Shown here piece by piece: positions 1 through 7,805 of a stretch of 64,000 bases of DNA. The notes beneath the pieces are model-generated. The model worked only from the letters and a program-made list of their open reading frames with translations, was not told the origin of the DNA and searched no databases. Every line of letters begins with the position of its first letter. The first letter of the stretch is position 1. This stretch comes from Fulvivirga ligni (GTDB taxonomy: Bacteria; Bacteroidota; Bacteroidia; Cytophagales; Cyclobacteriaceae): contig NZ_CP089979.1 of assembly GCF_021389935.1 (NCBI RefSeq), positions 601,001 to 665,000 on the forward strand. The letters are read 5' to 3'. A program made the position numbers and the translations under genes.

Positions 1-635
1 CTCCTTCTACATAAAATGAACCCGTAAGAAAGTCCCAGATTTTTCACCACTCCTAGAAAATTATGAAAGTCATAGGAAAGTATGGCCGAAGCTTGCTGTT
101 GTTTTACTAAAGGGTCAAAGATCATGAAAACAAATAAGCTACCACTAAAGTAAAGTAAAAGGCTGGAGTTAAACCAGAAGGAAGGAACTTGTAAAGGGTC
201 CTCAGCTACTTGCTTTCGAATAAACTGAATAAAATATAGAATGCCGTAAGCACTGAATATAACATTAGACAATGTTTTAATCTTATTCACATCAACAGCA
301 TTAGTTCCAAATTGAAACGTCAGCAATAGAAATATTAGTATCACTACTATTATTTGAATGACCCTTTTAGAACTCTTATTATCAAGCAGATAATAGTAGA
401 AAAAAGAAACTAGAAGTATTTCCGCTACATTATATAACGGAGTAGATAAAGAGAGATAGTACCCAAAAAAATCCAATAATATCCTAAAACTGCCATCCGC
501 CAAAAAGGAACAAGCAAGCAGGAATTTTAGTGAAGGATAGAACTTAAAGGGAGCTCGTAGCGAAATGAAAAATGCTACCCCTGAGCTTACTAATAGCAGA
601 TAGGAAAAGGTCTTATAAACTATATAGAAATCCAT
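1..635 (-). CDS. Integral membrane protein, C-terminus cut off by window edge
   Basis: An open minus-strand frame runs from ATG at 635 to the window edge without a stop (211 codons visible, read by hand). It starts MDFYIVYKTFSYLLL and holds about six hydrophobic stretches split by short charged loops (for example LLDNKSSKRV and IRKQVAEDP), so it is a multi-pass inner-membrane protein. The layout of N-terminal helices with more sequence to come could be a membrane sensor or the membrane half of a histidine kinase pair, but no catalytic domain is visible, so function is unassigned. It begins just downstream of the terminator at 649-678, so it probably has its own promoter or depends on read-through from the 687-1040 gene. 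Confidence 0.7.
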   Translation of the reverse strand, partial: MDFYIVYKTFSYLLLVSSGVAFFISLRAPFKFYPSLKFLLACSFLADGSFRILLDFFGYYLSLSTPLYNVAEILLVSFFYYYLLDNKSSKRVIQIIVVILIFLLLTFQFGTNAVDVNKIKTLSNVIFSAYGILYFIQFIRKQVAEDPLQVPSFWFNSSLLLYFSGSLFVFMIFDPLVKQQQASAILSYDFHNFLGVVKNLGLSYGFILCRR

Positions 636-648
636 TATAGTTCAATAA

Positions 649-678
649 TAAAAAAAATACCCGAATGCCCGGGTATTT
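649..678 (-). terminator. Rho-independent terminator after the 687-1040 gene
   Basis: Arms 655-663 and 670-678 form a 9-bp perfect stem (AAATACCCG / CGGGTATTT) with a 6-base loop. On the minus strand the stem is followed by a run of seven T (657-651). It lies just past the stop of the small protein gene at 687. Confidence 0.85.
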
Positions 679-686
679 AATTTTAA

Positions 687-1040
687 TCATCCACCTAAAG
701 GATCACCAGGAGGAGGGCAATCTGGAGGACAACAATGTCCATTATCCAAAATAGGATCATCAGCACCACTCTGACTTACAGAGGTTGCTAGAATGTTACT
801 TTGATTAGCAGTAGCAGGCACTAATATTAGTTTAGGGTTGCCATCATCGTCTATTGCAAAATAGATTCTGATTCCCATAGCAGCACCATCCGTGCTACTT
901 TCAGCCAAAAGCTGCTGTATGCGATCCTTTCCAAAAAAGATTGCCTTAATTTCACCGGGGTTTTTATCCCGATAATTTTGTGTCCAGCGTGTAGCTGTAG
1001 ACAAGGAGATAGGTCTCCCTTCCGTTCCGTTAAAAGCCAT
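687..1040 (-). CDS. Conserved small Bacteroidota protein with Cys/Pro-rich tail, function unknown
   Basis: A 117-residue protein without signal peptide or membrane segment. The N-terminal part resembles a widespread, uncharacterised Bacteroidota family: it starts MAFNGTEG, has a TRWTQNYR stretch (residues about 18-25), then FFGKDRIQQLL and GIRIYFAIDDDGNPKLILV. The C-terminus is a short tail with three Cys and many Pro (CCPPDCPPPGDPLGG), which could bind metal or be modified. Family membership is from memory and was not searched. It is transcribed alone: a terminator follows directly, and the divergent oxyR lies about 150 bases upstream. Function cannot be inferred. Confidence 0.75.
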   Translation of the reverse strand: MAFNGTEGRPISLSTATRWTQNYRDKNPGEIKAIFFGKDRIQQLLAESSTDGAAMGIRIYFAIDDDGNPKLILVPATANQSNILATSVSQSGADDPILDNGHCCPPDCPPPGDPLGG

Positions 1041-1190
1041 AACTATAAGTTTTTTAGTTAATATTAATTAGTAATATATTTATATTTTATTTTAAATCCA
1101 AATTTGACGATCTCAATTAAGTAATAGAAGTTACAATCTGCCCTATCGTATTTAGGCATTAATTGGTTAATTTGGCTTCAAACTTTTACT

Positions 1191-2123
1191 ATGACTTTAA
1201 TTCAATTCGAATATATAATTGCCGTTGATAATTACAGACATTTTGGGAAAGCTGCTGAGTCGTGCTTTGTTACACAGCCGACTTTAAGTATGCAGATTCA
1301 AAAACTGGAAGATCAATTAGGTGTATTAATATTTGATAGAAGTAAGCAGCCAGTAGCACCCACTGATTTAGGTAAGAGAATTATTGAGCAAGCAAGACTT
1401 GCACTCCATGAATCAAAAAAAATACAGGAACTTGTAGCTGAGGAAAAAGGCGAAGTAGCTGGTGAAGTGAGGATTGGGATAATACCAACATTAAGTCCTT
1501 ATCTATTACCGCTATTTATTAACAGCTTTATTGAAAACTATCCGAATGTTAGGATTAAGGTAGAAGAGCTTAAAACACAAGAGGTAGTAAAAAAACTGAA
1601 TAATAGCCAGCTAGATATTGGAGTAATAGTAACACCACTGAATGATCCTAACCTGGTGACTAAACCAATATTCTATGAGGAGTTTTACGGTTACGTCTCG
1701 CACAGGAGCAGTTTATTTAATGAAAAAACACTTCATGTAGAAGCCTTACCAGCTAATGAAATCTGGCTTCTAAATGAAGGCCATTGTTTTAGAGATCAAG
1801 TACTAAACCTCTGCCATTCTTATCAGGATAAAGACACCCAATTTAAGTATGAAAGCGGCTCTTTAGAAGCCCTCAAAAAAATTGTGGATAAGAACGGTGG
1901 TTTCACATTACTACCAGAATTGGCCACCCTAGATTTTGACAAGGCCAGTAAGAATAAACTGAGGAATTTTGAAGATCCGAAACCTGTGAGAGAAGTATCT
2001 TTAGTAATGCATAAGAGCTATTTAAAAAGAAAACTAGTAGAGGCGCTACATAAAGAAATTTTAGACGCCATACCAGATTATATAAACATACAAAAGCACG
2101 GTGAAGTAATTAAATGGAAATAA
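1191..2123 (+). CDS. oxyR: OxyR-type LysR regulator of peroxide response
   Basis: A 310-residue LysR-type regulator. The N-terminal winged helix-turn-helix spans about residues 1-60 (AAESCFVTQPTLSMQIQKLE), followed by a linker helix and a substrate-binding-like domain. The decisive feature is GHCFRDQVLNLC at 197-208: Cys199 and Cys208 fall at the same positions and spacing as the redox pair of E. coli OxyR, with the conserved His198 and RDQ. It should sense H2O2 by disulfide formation and activate antioxidant genes. Its stop is one base from the next ATG at 2125, so it is probably co-transcribed with a sulfur amino acid enzyme, which is unusual for oxyR. No second peroxide-defence gene lies directly beside it. 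Confidence 0.93.
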   Translation: MTLIQFEYIIAVDNYRHFGKAAESCFVTQPTLSMQIQKLEDQLGVLIFDRSKQPVAPTDLGKRIIEQARLALHESKKIQELVAEEKGEVAGEVRIGIIPTLSPYLLPLFINSFIENYPNVRIKVEELKTQEVVKKLNNSQLDIGVIVTPLNDPNLVTKPIFYEEFYGYVSHRSSLFNEKTLHVEALPANEIWLLNEGHCFRDQVLNLCHSYQDKDTQFKYESGSLEALKKIVDKNGGFTLLPELATLDFDKASKNKLRNFEDPKPVREVSLVMHKSYLKRKLVEALHKEILDAIPDYINIQKHGEVIKWK

Positions 2124-2124
2124 A

Positions 2125-3267
2125 ATGAGTAAACAATCTAAATCTACTATCTGCGTACATGCCGGAACAAAAGTTGATCCCGCCACCAAAGGAATGAATA
2201 CCCCCATCTACACCTCCACCGCTTATGATTATGTAGATGTAGATTTGTATGCATATCCTCGTTATTTCAACACTCCTAATCAGAGAGCAGTAGCAGAGAA
2301 AGTAGCACAGCTGGAAAACGGTGAAGCTGCTACCATATTCAGTTCAGGAATGGCAGCTATTTCCACGGCCTTATTCGCTCAGCTGAAAACCGGTGATCAT
2401 GCTATTTTTCAGAATGACCTTTATGGTGGCACTCATAATGCCATTACAACGGAGTTAACCCGCTATGGGATAGAATTTACCCTGGTAGATAGTCTGGAGC
2501 CTGAAGCTTATGCTAAAGCCATAAAGAGCAATACAAAAGTCATTTACATTGAAACACCGTCCAATCCACTATTAAAAATTGTGGACATAAAAGCGATTGC
2601 TGACATAGGGAAAAGCCACAATGTAATTACTCTGATAGACAATACCTTCGCCTCACCTATCAATCAAAACCCTATTGATTTAGGAATAGACATAGTGCTT
2701 CATAGCGGCACCAAGTATCTGGGAGGCCATAGTGACCTGAGCTGCGGCGTGGTGGTTGCCAGCAAATCAATCAATGACAAGCTATGGGATTCTGCCATTC
2801 ATTTTGGAGGTAGCCTTGAGCCTCAGTCATGCTATTTGCTAGAAAGAAGCATGAAGACCTTGGCGCTAAGAGTGAAGCAGCAAAATGAAAATGCGCTTAA
2901 AATAGCGCAACATTTGGAACAGCATAAACTTATTAATAATGTCTACTACCCAGGTCTAACTAACCATCCACAACATGATTTAGCCAAAAGCCAAATGAAA
3001 GGCTTTGGAGGCATGCTATCATTTGAGGTTCCTGGTAATCCGGATAAGTTTGTGAAAAGTCTTTCTTTAATAAAATCGGCCATGAGTCTTGGAGGGGTAG
3101 AATCTACCATTACATCTCCTTCACAGACTTCTCATTCTAAAATATCTAAGGAGGAAAGAGAAAAAGTGGGTATTTCTGATCAATTGTTAAGGTTCTCTGT
3201 TGGTATAGAAGAGGCCGATGACCTTATCAATGATTTAGAAAAAGCACTTCATGCAAATTCCAAATGA
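2125..3267 (+). CDS. Cys/Met metabolism PLP enzyme (cystathionine gamma-synthase/lyase family)
   Basis: A 380-residue fold-type I PLP enzyme of the Cys/Met metabolism family. Visible motifs are the phosphate-binding SSGMAA (73-78), the aspartate that pairs with the pyridine nitrogen in LIDNTFASP (Asp172), and the Schiff-base lysine in HSGTKYLGGHSD (Lys197). YPRYFNTPNQ (45-53) takes the place of the usual YSRxxNPT. Members catalyse gamma- or beta-elimination or replacement on cystathionine, O-acylhomoserine or methionine. The sequence alone does not separate synthase, cystathionine lyase and methionine gamma-lyase. Coupling to oxyR (1-base gap upstream) suggests a link between cysteine/H2S supply and oxidative stress. 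It overlaps the next gene by 17 bases. Confidence 0.88.
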   Translation: MSKQSKSTICVHAGTKVDPATKGMNTPIYTSTAYDYVDVDLYAYPRYFNTPNQRAVAEKVAQLENGEAATIFSSGMAAISTALFAQLKTGDHAIFQNDLYGGTHNAITTELTRYGIEFTLVDSLEPEAYAKAIKSNTKVIYIETPSNPLLKIVDIKAIADIGKSHNVITLIDNTFASPINQNPIDLGIDIVLHSGTKYLGGHSDLSCGVVVASKSINDKLWDSAIHFGGSLEPQSCYLLERSMKTLALRVKQQNENALKIAQHLEQHKLINNVYYPGLTNHPQHDLAKSQMKGFGGMLSFEVPGNPDKFVKSLSLIKSAMSLGGVESTITSPSQTSHSKISKEEREKVGISDQLLRFSVGIEEADDLINDLEKALHANSK

Positions 3268-4117
3268 GATATTAGAATATTGTAAACAAACCATAGGAGT
3301 TCCTTCAGGATTTAGCCCTGCCTCCGGCGGCTGTATAAATAATGGAGGCACGGTAAAAACAGCTCAAGGAATGTTTTTCATCAAATGGAATGATGCGAAG
3401 AGATTCCCAAACATGTTTACAGTGGAAAGTAAAGGTCTTGGGCTGCTAGCACAAACCAAGGCCATTAAAATTCCCGAGGTGATGTCTGTCTACGAAGGTG
3501 AGAGCTATTCCTGCCTCATCCTGGAAAATATTCAAGCTTCCTTGAAAACTTCGGATTATAATAGCAAACTGGGAGAGGGATTAGCCGATATTCACCATCA
3601 CTCTAATGAAACATATGGCCTGGAACATACGAATTACATTGGTTCACTTTTTCAATATAACCACCCCTCTGAAAACTGGCCAGAGTTCTTTTATCATCAG
3701 CGAATAAAACCCCAGGTTGACTTGGCTCTTAGCAACAAGCAACTTTCCCAAGCAGATGCAGATCAATTTCATCTATTAAAAGAAAAACTGTCACAACTTT
3801 TACCTTCGGAAAAGCCCAGCCTCATTCATGGTGATCTTTGGGGAGGTAATGTAATGACTGACTCGCAGGGAGAGCCTGTGCTAATAGACCCGGCAGTAGC
3901 ATACTCACACAGGGAAATGGACATCGCTATGACCAGACTTTTCGGAAGTTTCGACCAGGAGTTTTATGATGCATACCACAGCAGTTATCCGCTAGTTTCC
4001 GGATTTGAAGATCGCCTGGACTTATACAACCTATACCCAGTGCTAGTGCATGTCAATCTATTCGGTGGTAGTTATAGAAACCAAGCCATGCGTATTGTAT
4101 TAAAATATACTAAATGA
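3251..4117 (+). CDS. Fructosamine kinase family protein (FN3K-like)
   Basis: A 288-residue protein of the fructosamine-3-kinase/ketosamine-3-kinase family, which phosphorylates glycated amines on protein lysines so that the sugar falls off (deglycation). Visible features are the kinase-like catalytic loop LIHGDLWGGNV (about 193-203, catalytic Asp in HGD), the metal-binding LIDPAVAYSHREMDIAM, and LFGSF, all typical of the family. The start ATG at 3251 lies inside the 3' end of the preceding PLP gene (17-base overlap), so translation is probably coupled. It is the third gene of the oxyR operon, consistent with a protein-damage repair role. In vivo substrates are not shown by sequence. Confidence 0.9.
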   Translation: MQIPNEILEYCKQTIGVPSGFSPASGGCINNGGTVKTAQGMFFIKWNDAKRFPNMFTVESKGLGLLAQTKAIKIPEVMSVYEGESYSCLILENIQASLKTSDYNSKLGEGLADIHHHSNETYGLEHTNYIGSLFQYNHPSENWPEFFYHQRIKPQVDLALSNKQLSQADADQFHLLKEKLSQLLPSEKPSLIHGDLWGGNVMTDSQGEPVLIDPAVAYSHREMDIAMTRLFGSFDQEFYDAYHSSYPLVSGFEDRLDLYNLYPVLVHVNLFGGSYRNQAMRIVLKYTK

Positions 4118-4138
4118 GGAATGATTTCCACATCTAGA

Positions 4139-4199
4139 CCAATATTATAACCACATTTGTTTTTATAAAACCCTCATTATCAAATATTTATAATATTGG
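4139..4199. repeat. 12-bp perfect inverted repeat, AT-rich
   Basis: CCAATATTATAA at 4139-4150 is the exact reverse complement of 4188-4199, with 37 bases between. It lies in the gap after the fructosamine kinase gene and 45 bases before the TonB-domain lipoprotein. It may be a weak transcript-end hairpin for the oxyR operon (no T-run) or a protein-binding site. Confidence 0.45.
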
Positions 4200-4244
4200 T
4201 ATTATTTTCATATAGATGAATTACAACTAATGTAAACTGAAATT

Positions 4245-4988
4245 ATGAAAAACATCAATAAGTTCGATATCAACATGTATACAGTGCTTTTTATAGGAGC
4301 ATTAGCATTCATGATCTTTATAGCTGGCTGTGATTCACCTAAAAGCCACGATGAAGACGAGACTGATTCTACTGAAATGTCTTTAGATGAAAATGACATG
4401 GATGTAAACCCAACTACCACCAATAATTCTGCTAACGCCTCTACTCCAGATGCAACTATGCAGTCTTATGTAGATAGATATCCAAATATGGAGTATTCTT
4501 ACATTCAAACAGAAGATGGAAACATTGCAACGCTGAAAGGAAACTATCAGGTTAAAGTAGATGGTATTGATAATGATGATGATATGGATGAATTCATCAA
4601 GTTTGTGGAGCAAAACTATGCTAACAAAGAATTATCAAGAAAAGAGTATAATAAGAATATAGAAGAAGAAGCTGAGCCAAAAAATGGTTTTGATGCTTAC
4701 TATAGAGCTTTGAAAAACAACATTGAGTATCCTGAAGATGCTTTAGATGAAGAGGTTGGTGGTACTGTATTCGTTGAATTTATTGTAGACGAAAATGGTA
4801 AAGTAACTAACGTTACTCCAATGGAAGCCATGTATTATACTAAGAACAAAAAGTATATGGAAGAATTTGATCAGGCTGCTGTTGAAGCCATCAAAAAAAC
4901 AGATTGGAACTGGACTCCTGCCAAGCAAGGTGATAAACCCGTAAAAATGAAGCTAGAGATTCCAATTACCTTTGCTGCTAATAGCTAA
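4245..4988 (+). CDS. Lipoprotein with TonB C-terminal domain
   Basis: A 247-residue protein with a signal peptide ending in lipobox FIAGC (lipidated Cys29), so it is a lipoprotein rather than a classical membrane-spanning TonB. The linker (30-75) is very acidic (DEDETDSTEMSLDENDMD) and Ser/Thr/Asn-rich. The C-terminal third is a TonB C-terminal domain: IEYPEDALDEEVGGTVFVEFIVDENGKV, then AAVEAIKKTDWNWTPAKQGDKPVKMKLEIPITF. TonB domains normally contact TonB-dependent receptors. A lipid anchor and the lack of an adjacent ExbB/ExbD argue against energy transduction and suggest a structural or adaptor role. It is monocistronic, with a terminator at 5019-5050. Confidence 0.85.
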   Translation: MKNINKFDINMYTVLFIGALAFMIFIAGCDSPKSHDEDETDSTEMSLDENDMDVNPTTTNNSANASTPDATMQSYVDRYPNMEYSYIQTEDGNIATLKGNYQVKVDGIDNDDDMDEFIKFVEQNYANKELSRKEYNKNIEEEAEPKNGFDAYYRALKNNIEYPEDALDEEVGGTVFVEFIVDENGKVTNVTPMEAMYYTKNKKYMEEFDQAAVEAIKKTDWNWTPAKQGDKPVKMKLEIPITFAANS

Positions 4989-5018
4989 GAACAAAATTTT
5001 ATTTTTAAATAAACAAGA

Positions 5019-5050
5019 AAGCTCATCCTGATCAGGATGAGCTTTTTTAT
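5019..5050 (+). terminator. Strong rho-independent terminator
   Basis: The palindrome from 5019 to 5044 (arms AAGCTCATCC / GGATGAGCTT around TGATCA) is followed by a T-rich run. It ends the TonB-domain lipoprotein transcript. Confidence 0.9.
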
Positions 5051-5110
5051 TTTACAAAATTATAATTGGGATAATGTTAAATTCACGATAAAAAAATAAT
5101 TATTAATTTT

Positions 5111-5137
5111 TCTATTTAAAATTAAACATTACCTTTG
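5111..5137 (+). promoter_or_regulatory. Promoter of the thr operon (-7 element TACCTTTG)
   Basis: TACCTTTG at 5130-5137 fits the Bacteroidota -7 consensus TAnnTTTG exactly. The -33 TTG element is poorly conserved (only T-rich sequence about 20 bases upstream). Transcription would start near 5143, giving a leader RNA of about 210 bases before thrA, long enough for the leader peptide and hairpins at 5201-5295. Confidence 0.6.
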
Positions 5138-5200
5138 GCGCACCAATAAGTAATAACAGACCTGTGAATAACCTTTTCACACATATCGCCAACTCGATAA

Positions 5201-5295
5201 CATCCTCATTCAGGATGGGCACTACTATTATTACAACAATTATTACCCCCTCGAGGGGTTAATCATACTATATTGCCTATTAGGGACTGGGTCCC
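5201..5295 (+). promoter_or_regulatory. Candidate attenuator structures in thr leader
   Basis: Three hairpins are visible: 5201-5206/5212-5217 (CATCCT/AGGATG); 5242-5263 (ATTA, mismatch, CCCC around TCGA then GGGG, mismatch, TAAT), which contains the leader stop codon; and 5283-5287/5291-5295 (GGGAC/GTCCC). A ribosome stalled on the Thr/Ile codons would cover the left arm of the second hairpin and free GGGGTT (5255-5260), which can pair weakly (three GC, three GU) with 5290-5295 and so open the third hairpin. There is no T-run after the third hairpin, so a standard terminator is not evident and the exact mechanism is unresolved. Confidence 0.5.
5215..5262 (+). CDS. thrL: Thr/Ile-rich leader peptide of the threonine operon (ThrL-like)
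   Basis: A 15-codon frame reads MGTTIITTIITPSRG and stops at TAA 5260-5262. Nine consecutive codons (5221-5247) are Thr or Ile: five Thr and four Ile. That is the hallmark of threonine-operon attenuation leaders, where charged tRNA-Thr and tRNA-Ile are sensed; the enteric ThrL has the same mix. It lies 91 bases upstream of thrA, downstream of a good promoter. The frame is open further upstream, and GTG 5164 is an alternative start, since ATG 5215 lies in the right arm of a small hairpin (5201-5217). Too short for normal gene callers. No homology search was done. Confidence 0.75.
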   Translation: MGTTIITTIITPSRG

Positions 5296-5353
5296 GAACT
5301 GCTCAAAGCACATAATTCTTCTCATAATTTAATTCACTTAATTTCATCTGTTT

Positions 5354-7804
5354 ATGCAGGTTTTAAAATTCGGTGGTACTTCAGTAGCATCAGCCAAAAA
5401 CATAGCCCTCGTTAAAGATATACTCCTGGAAAAGAAAGAGAACGGAAACCTAGTTGCTGTGGTTTCTGCACTTGGTGGTGTAACTACTCTACTAGTAAAC
5501 GCTTCCATCATGGCTTCCAATGGAGATACAGAATATTTAAAATTACTTTCTGAAGTAGAAAAGAAACATATCAAGACCACCCAGGAGCTTATCTCAGTTA
5601 AGAATCAAGGAAAGACATTAGGCAAGGTTAAAATATTCCTCAATGACCTGGAAGATATTTGCAGAGGAGTTTTCCTTATTCAGGAGCTATCATCCAAAAC
5701 CAGTGATAAAATATTAGGGTTTGGTGAAAGGCTTTCTTCCACCATTATCACTGACTACCTGACCGATGGTGGACTTTCAGCCACTCTGGCCAACCCGCAT
5801 GAATTTATCATTACTGATAATAATTACGGAAGAGCCAATGTAGATTTTAACATTACCAGCCCGAAAGTTCAAGAATATTTCAGCAGCAATAATTCAATTT
5901 ATATTTGCCCGGGGTTCATTGCCTCTTCAAGAGATAACCAATCTACCACATTAGGAAGAGGTGGATCGGACTATACTGCAGCTATTCTGGCTTCATCGCT
6001 TGGCGCACCTGAATTAGAAATCTGGACTGATGTAAGTGGTATGATGACTGCGGACCCCAGGCTGGTAAGATCTGCATATGTGATAAAAGACATTTCATAT
6101 GATGAAGCCATGGAGCTCTCTCATTTTGGTGCCAAGGTAATCTATCCACCAACCATCCAGCCTGCTTTGGAAAAAGGCATTCCTATAAGGATAAAAAACA
6201 CTTTTAAAAAGGAAGATGAGGGCACACTTATCTCTGCCAAAGCATCCACTAATGGTAAGCTAATCAAAGGATTATCTTGCATCCAAAACATTGCACTATT
6301 GAACTTATCAGGAAGCGGCATGGTAGGAATACCAGATTTTTCGCATCGTTTATTTAGGGCTTTGAGTAATGCCAAAGTAAATGTAGTGCTTATAACTCAA
6401 GCGTCATCAGAGCACACTATATGTGTAGGAATAGATGCTGCAGATGCATCTCGCTCACAAGGTGCTATTGAGAATGAGTTTGCCTTCGAACTAGCTTCTC
6501 GTAAGATTAACCCAATTGAATTTGAGAAAGATCTGGCCATTATTGCTTTGGTAGGTTCTAATATGAAAGAGCAAGTTGGTGTTAGCGGAAACATGTTCAG
6601 CGTATTAGGTCAAAACGGAGTGAATATCAAGGCAATAGCTCAAGGATCTTCTGAAAAGAATATTTCTGTAGTGGTTAATGCTGTAGAAGTTAAAAAAGCA
6701 TTGAACAGCTTACACGAAAGCTTCTTCCTCTCCGAGAAAAAAGTGATTAATGTGTTTATGATTGGGGTAGGAAATGTTGGTTCAGCATTGATAGAGCAGC
6801 TTAGAAAACAAAAAGCCTATTTATCACAACATCATCATATAGATTTGAGAGTAGTGGCTCTGGCCAACAGCCGAAAGATGTATTTCCAGGAGCGTGGCAT
6901 AGATCTCAAGGAATGGAAAGAAAAGCTGGATGCTGAAGGCGAGGCCATGTCTACCAATGTATTCTTAAAGCAAATGGCTGACCTTAATCTAAGAAACAGC
7001 ATCTTCATTGATAACACAGCAAATTCTGACATTGCTTCTGTATATCAAGGAGTACTCAAAGAAAGTATTTCTATTGTAACACCAAATAAAATAGCTTGTA
7101 CCAATTCTTATCAAGAGTATCTAGACCTAAAGCAGACGGCACTAAAGTATAAAGCCAAGTTTCTCTTTGAGACCAATGTTGGAGCAGGCCTTCCGGTTAT
7201 CAACACCTTAAATGATTTAATCAAAAGTGGTGATGAGATCATAAAAATTCAGGCCGTTTTATCTGGAAGTTTGAACTTCATCTTCAATAATTTCAACGAG
7301 AGCACCAAGTTCGCTGACATTGTAAAACAAGCACAAGTAGAAGGCTACACCGAGCCGGATCCAAGAATAGATCTAAGTGGTGTGGACGTAAAAAGAAAAA
7401 TACTTATTCTCATAAGAGAAAGCGGTTTGAATATGGAAATTGATGATATCCCTTCCCGACCATTTATACCTGAAGATTGCATGCAGGCTCCAACTATCGA
7501 CGGATTCTTTAGCAAACTGGAAGAGCATGAGGCTACGTTTCAGAAAATGATAGCTGACGCTAAAAAGGCCGGTAAGAAGATAAAATATGTAGCCACTTTC
7601 AATAAGGGTAAAGCCGAAACAGGTGTTCAACTCATTGAAAGTTCTCATCCGCTGTACAATCTGGAGGGCAAGGACAATATTGTACTTTTCACTACAAAAA
7701 GGTATCCTGAACAGCCATTGGTAGTAAAAGGAGCCGGTGCCGGAGCAGAAGTTACAGCTAGTGGAATATTTGCAGACATTATGAGAATAGCCAACGCCAC
7801 CTGA
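5354..7804 (+). CDS. thrA: Bifunctional aspartate kinase / homoserine dehydrogenase
   Basis: An 816-residue two-enzyme protein for the first and third steps from aspartate to homoserine. The aspartate kinase domain (1-300) starts with KFGGTS (5-10) and has GRGGSDYTAA (201-210) and TADPR. An ACT regulatory region lies at about 315-460 and should bind threonine. The homoserine dehydrogenase domain (about 463-816) has the NAD(P) motif GVGNVG (471-476) and SGSLNFIFNNF near the active site. Length matches enteric ThrA. The gap to thrB is one base. Expression is probably controlled by the Thr/Ile leader upstream, and activity by feedback through the ACT region. Confidence 0.96.
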   Translation: MQVLKFGGTSVASAKNIALVKDILLEKKENGNLVAVVSALGGVTTLLVNASIMASNGDTEYLKLLSEVEKKHIKTTQELISVKNQGKTLGKVKIFLNDLEDICRGVFLIQELSSKTSDKILGFGERLSSTIITDYLTDGGLSATLANPHEFIITDNNYGRANVDFNITSPKVQEYFSSNNSIYICPGFIASSRDNQSTTLGRGGSDYTAAILASSLGAPELEIWTDVSGMMTADPRLVRSAYVIKDISYDEAMELSHFGAKVIYPPTIQPALEKGIPIRIKNTFKKEDEGTLISAKASTNGKLIKGLSCIQNIALLNLSGSGMVGIPDFSHRLFRALSNAKVNVVLITQASSEHTICVGIDAADASRSQGAIENEFAFELASRKINPIEFEKDLAIIALVGSNMKEQVGVSGNMFSVLGQNGVNIKAIAQGSSEKNISVVVNAVEVKKALNSLHESFFLSEKKVINVFMIGVGNVGSALIEQLRKQKAYLSQHHHIDLRVVALANSRKMYFQERGIDLKEWKEKLDAEGEAMSTNVFLKQMADLNLRNSIFIDNTANSDIASVYQGVLKESISIVTPNKIACTNSYQEYLDLKQTALKYKAKFLFETNVGAGLPVINTLNDLIKSGDEIIKIQAVLSGSLNFIFNNFNESTKFADIVKQAQVEGYTEPDPRIDLSGVDVKRKILILIRESGLNMEIDDIPSRPFIPEDCMQAPTIDGFFSKLEEHEATFQKMIADAKKAGKKIKYVATFNKGKAETGVQLIESSHPLYNLEGKDNIVLFTTKRYPEQPLVVKGAGAGAEVTASGIFADIMRIANAT

Positions 7805-7805
7805 T

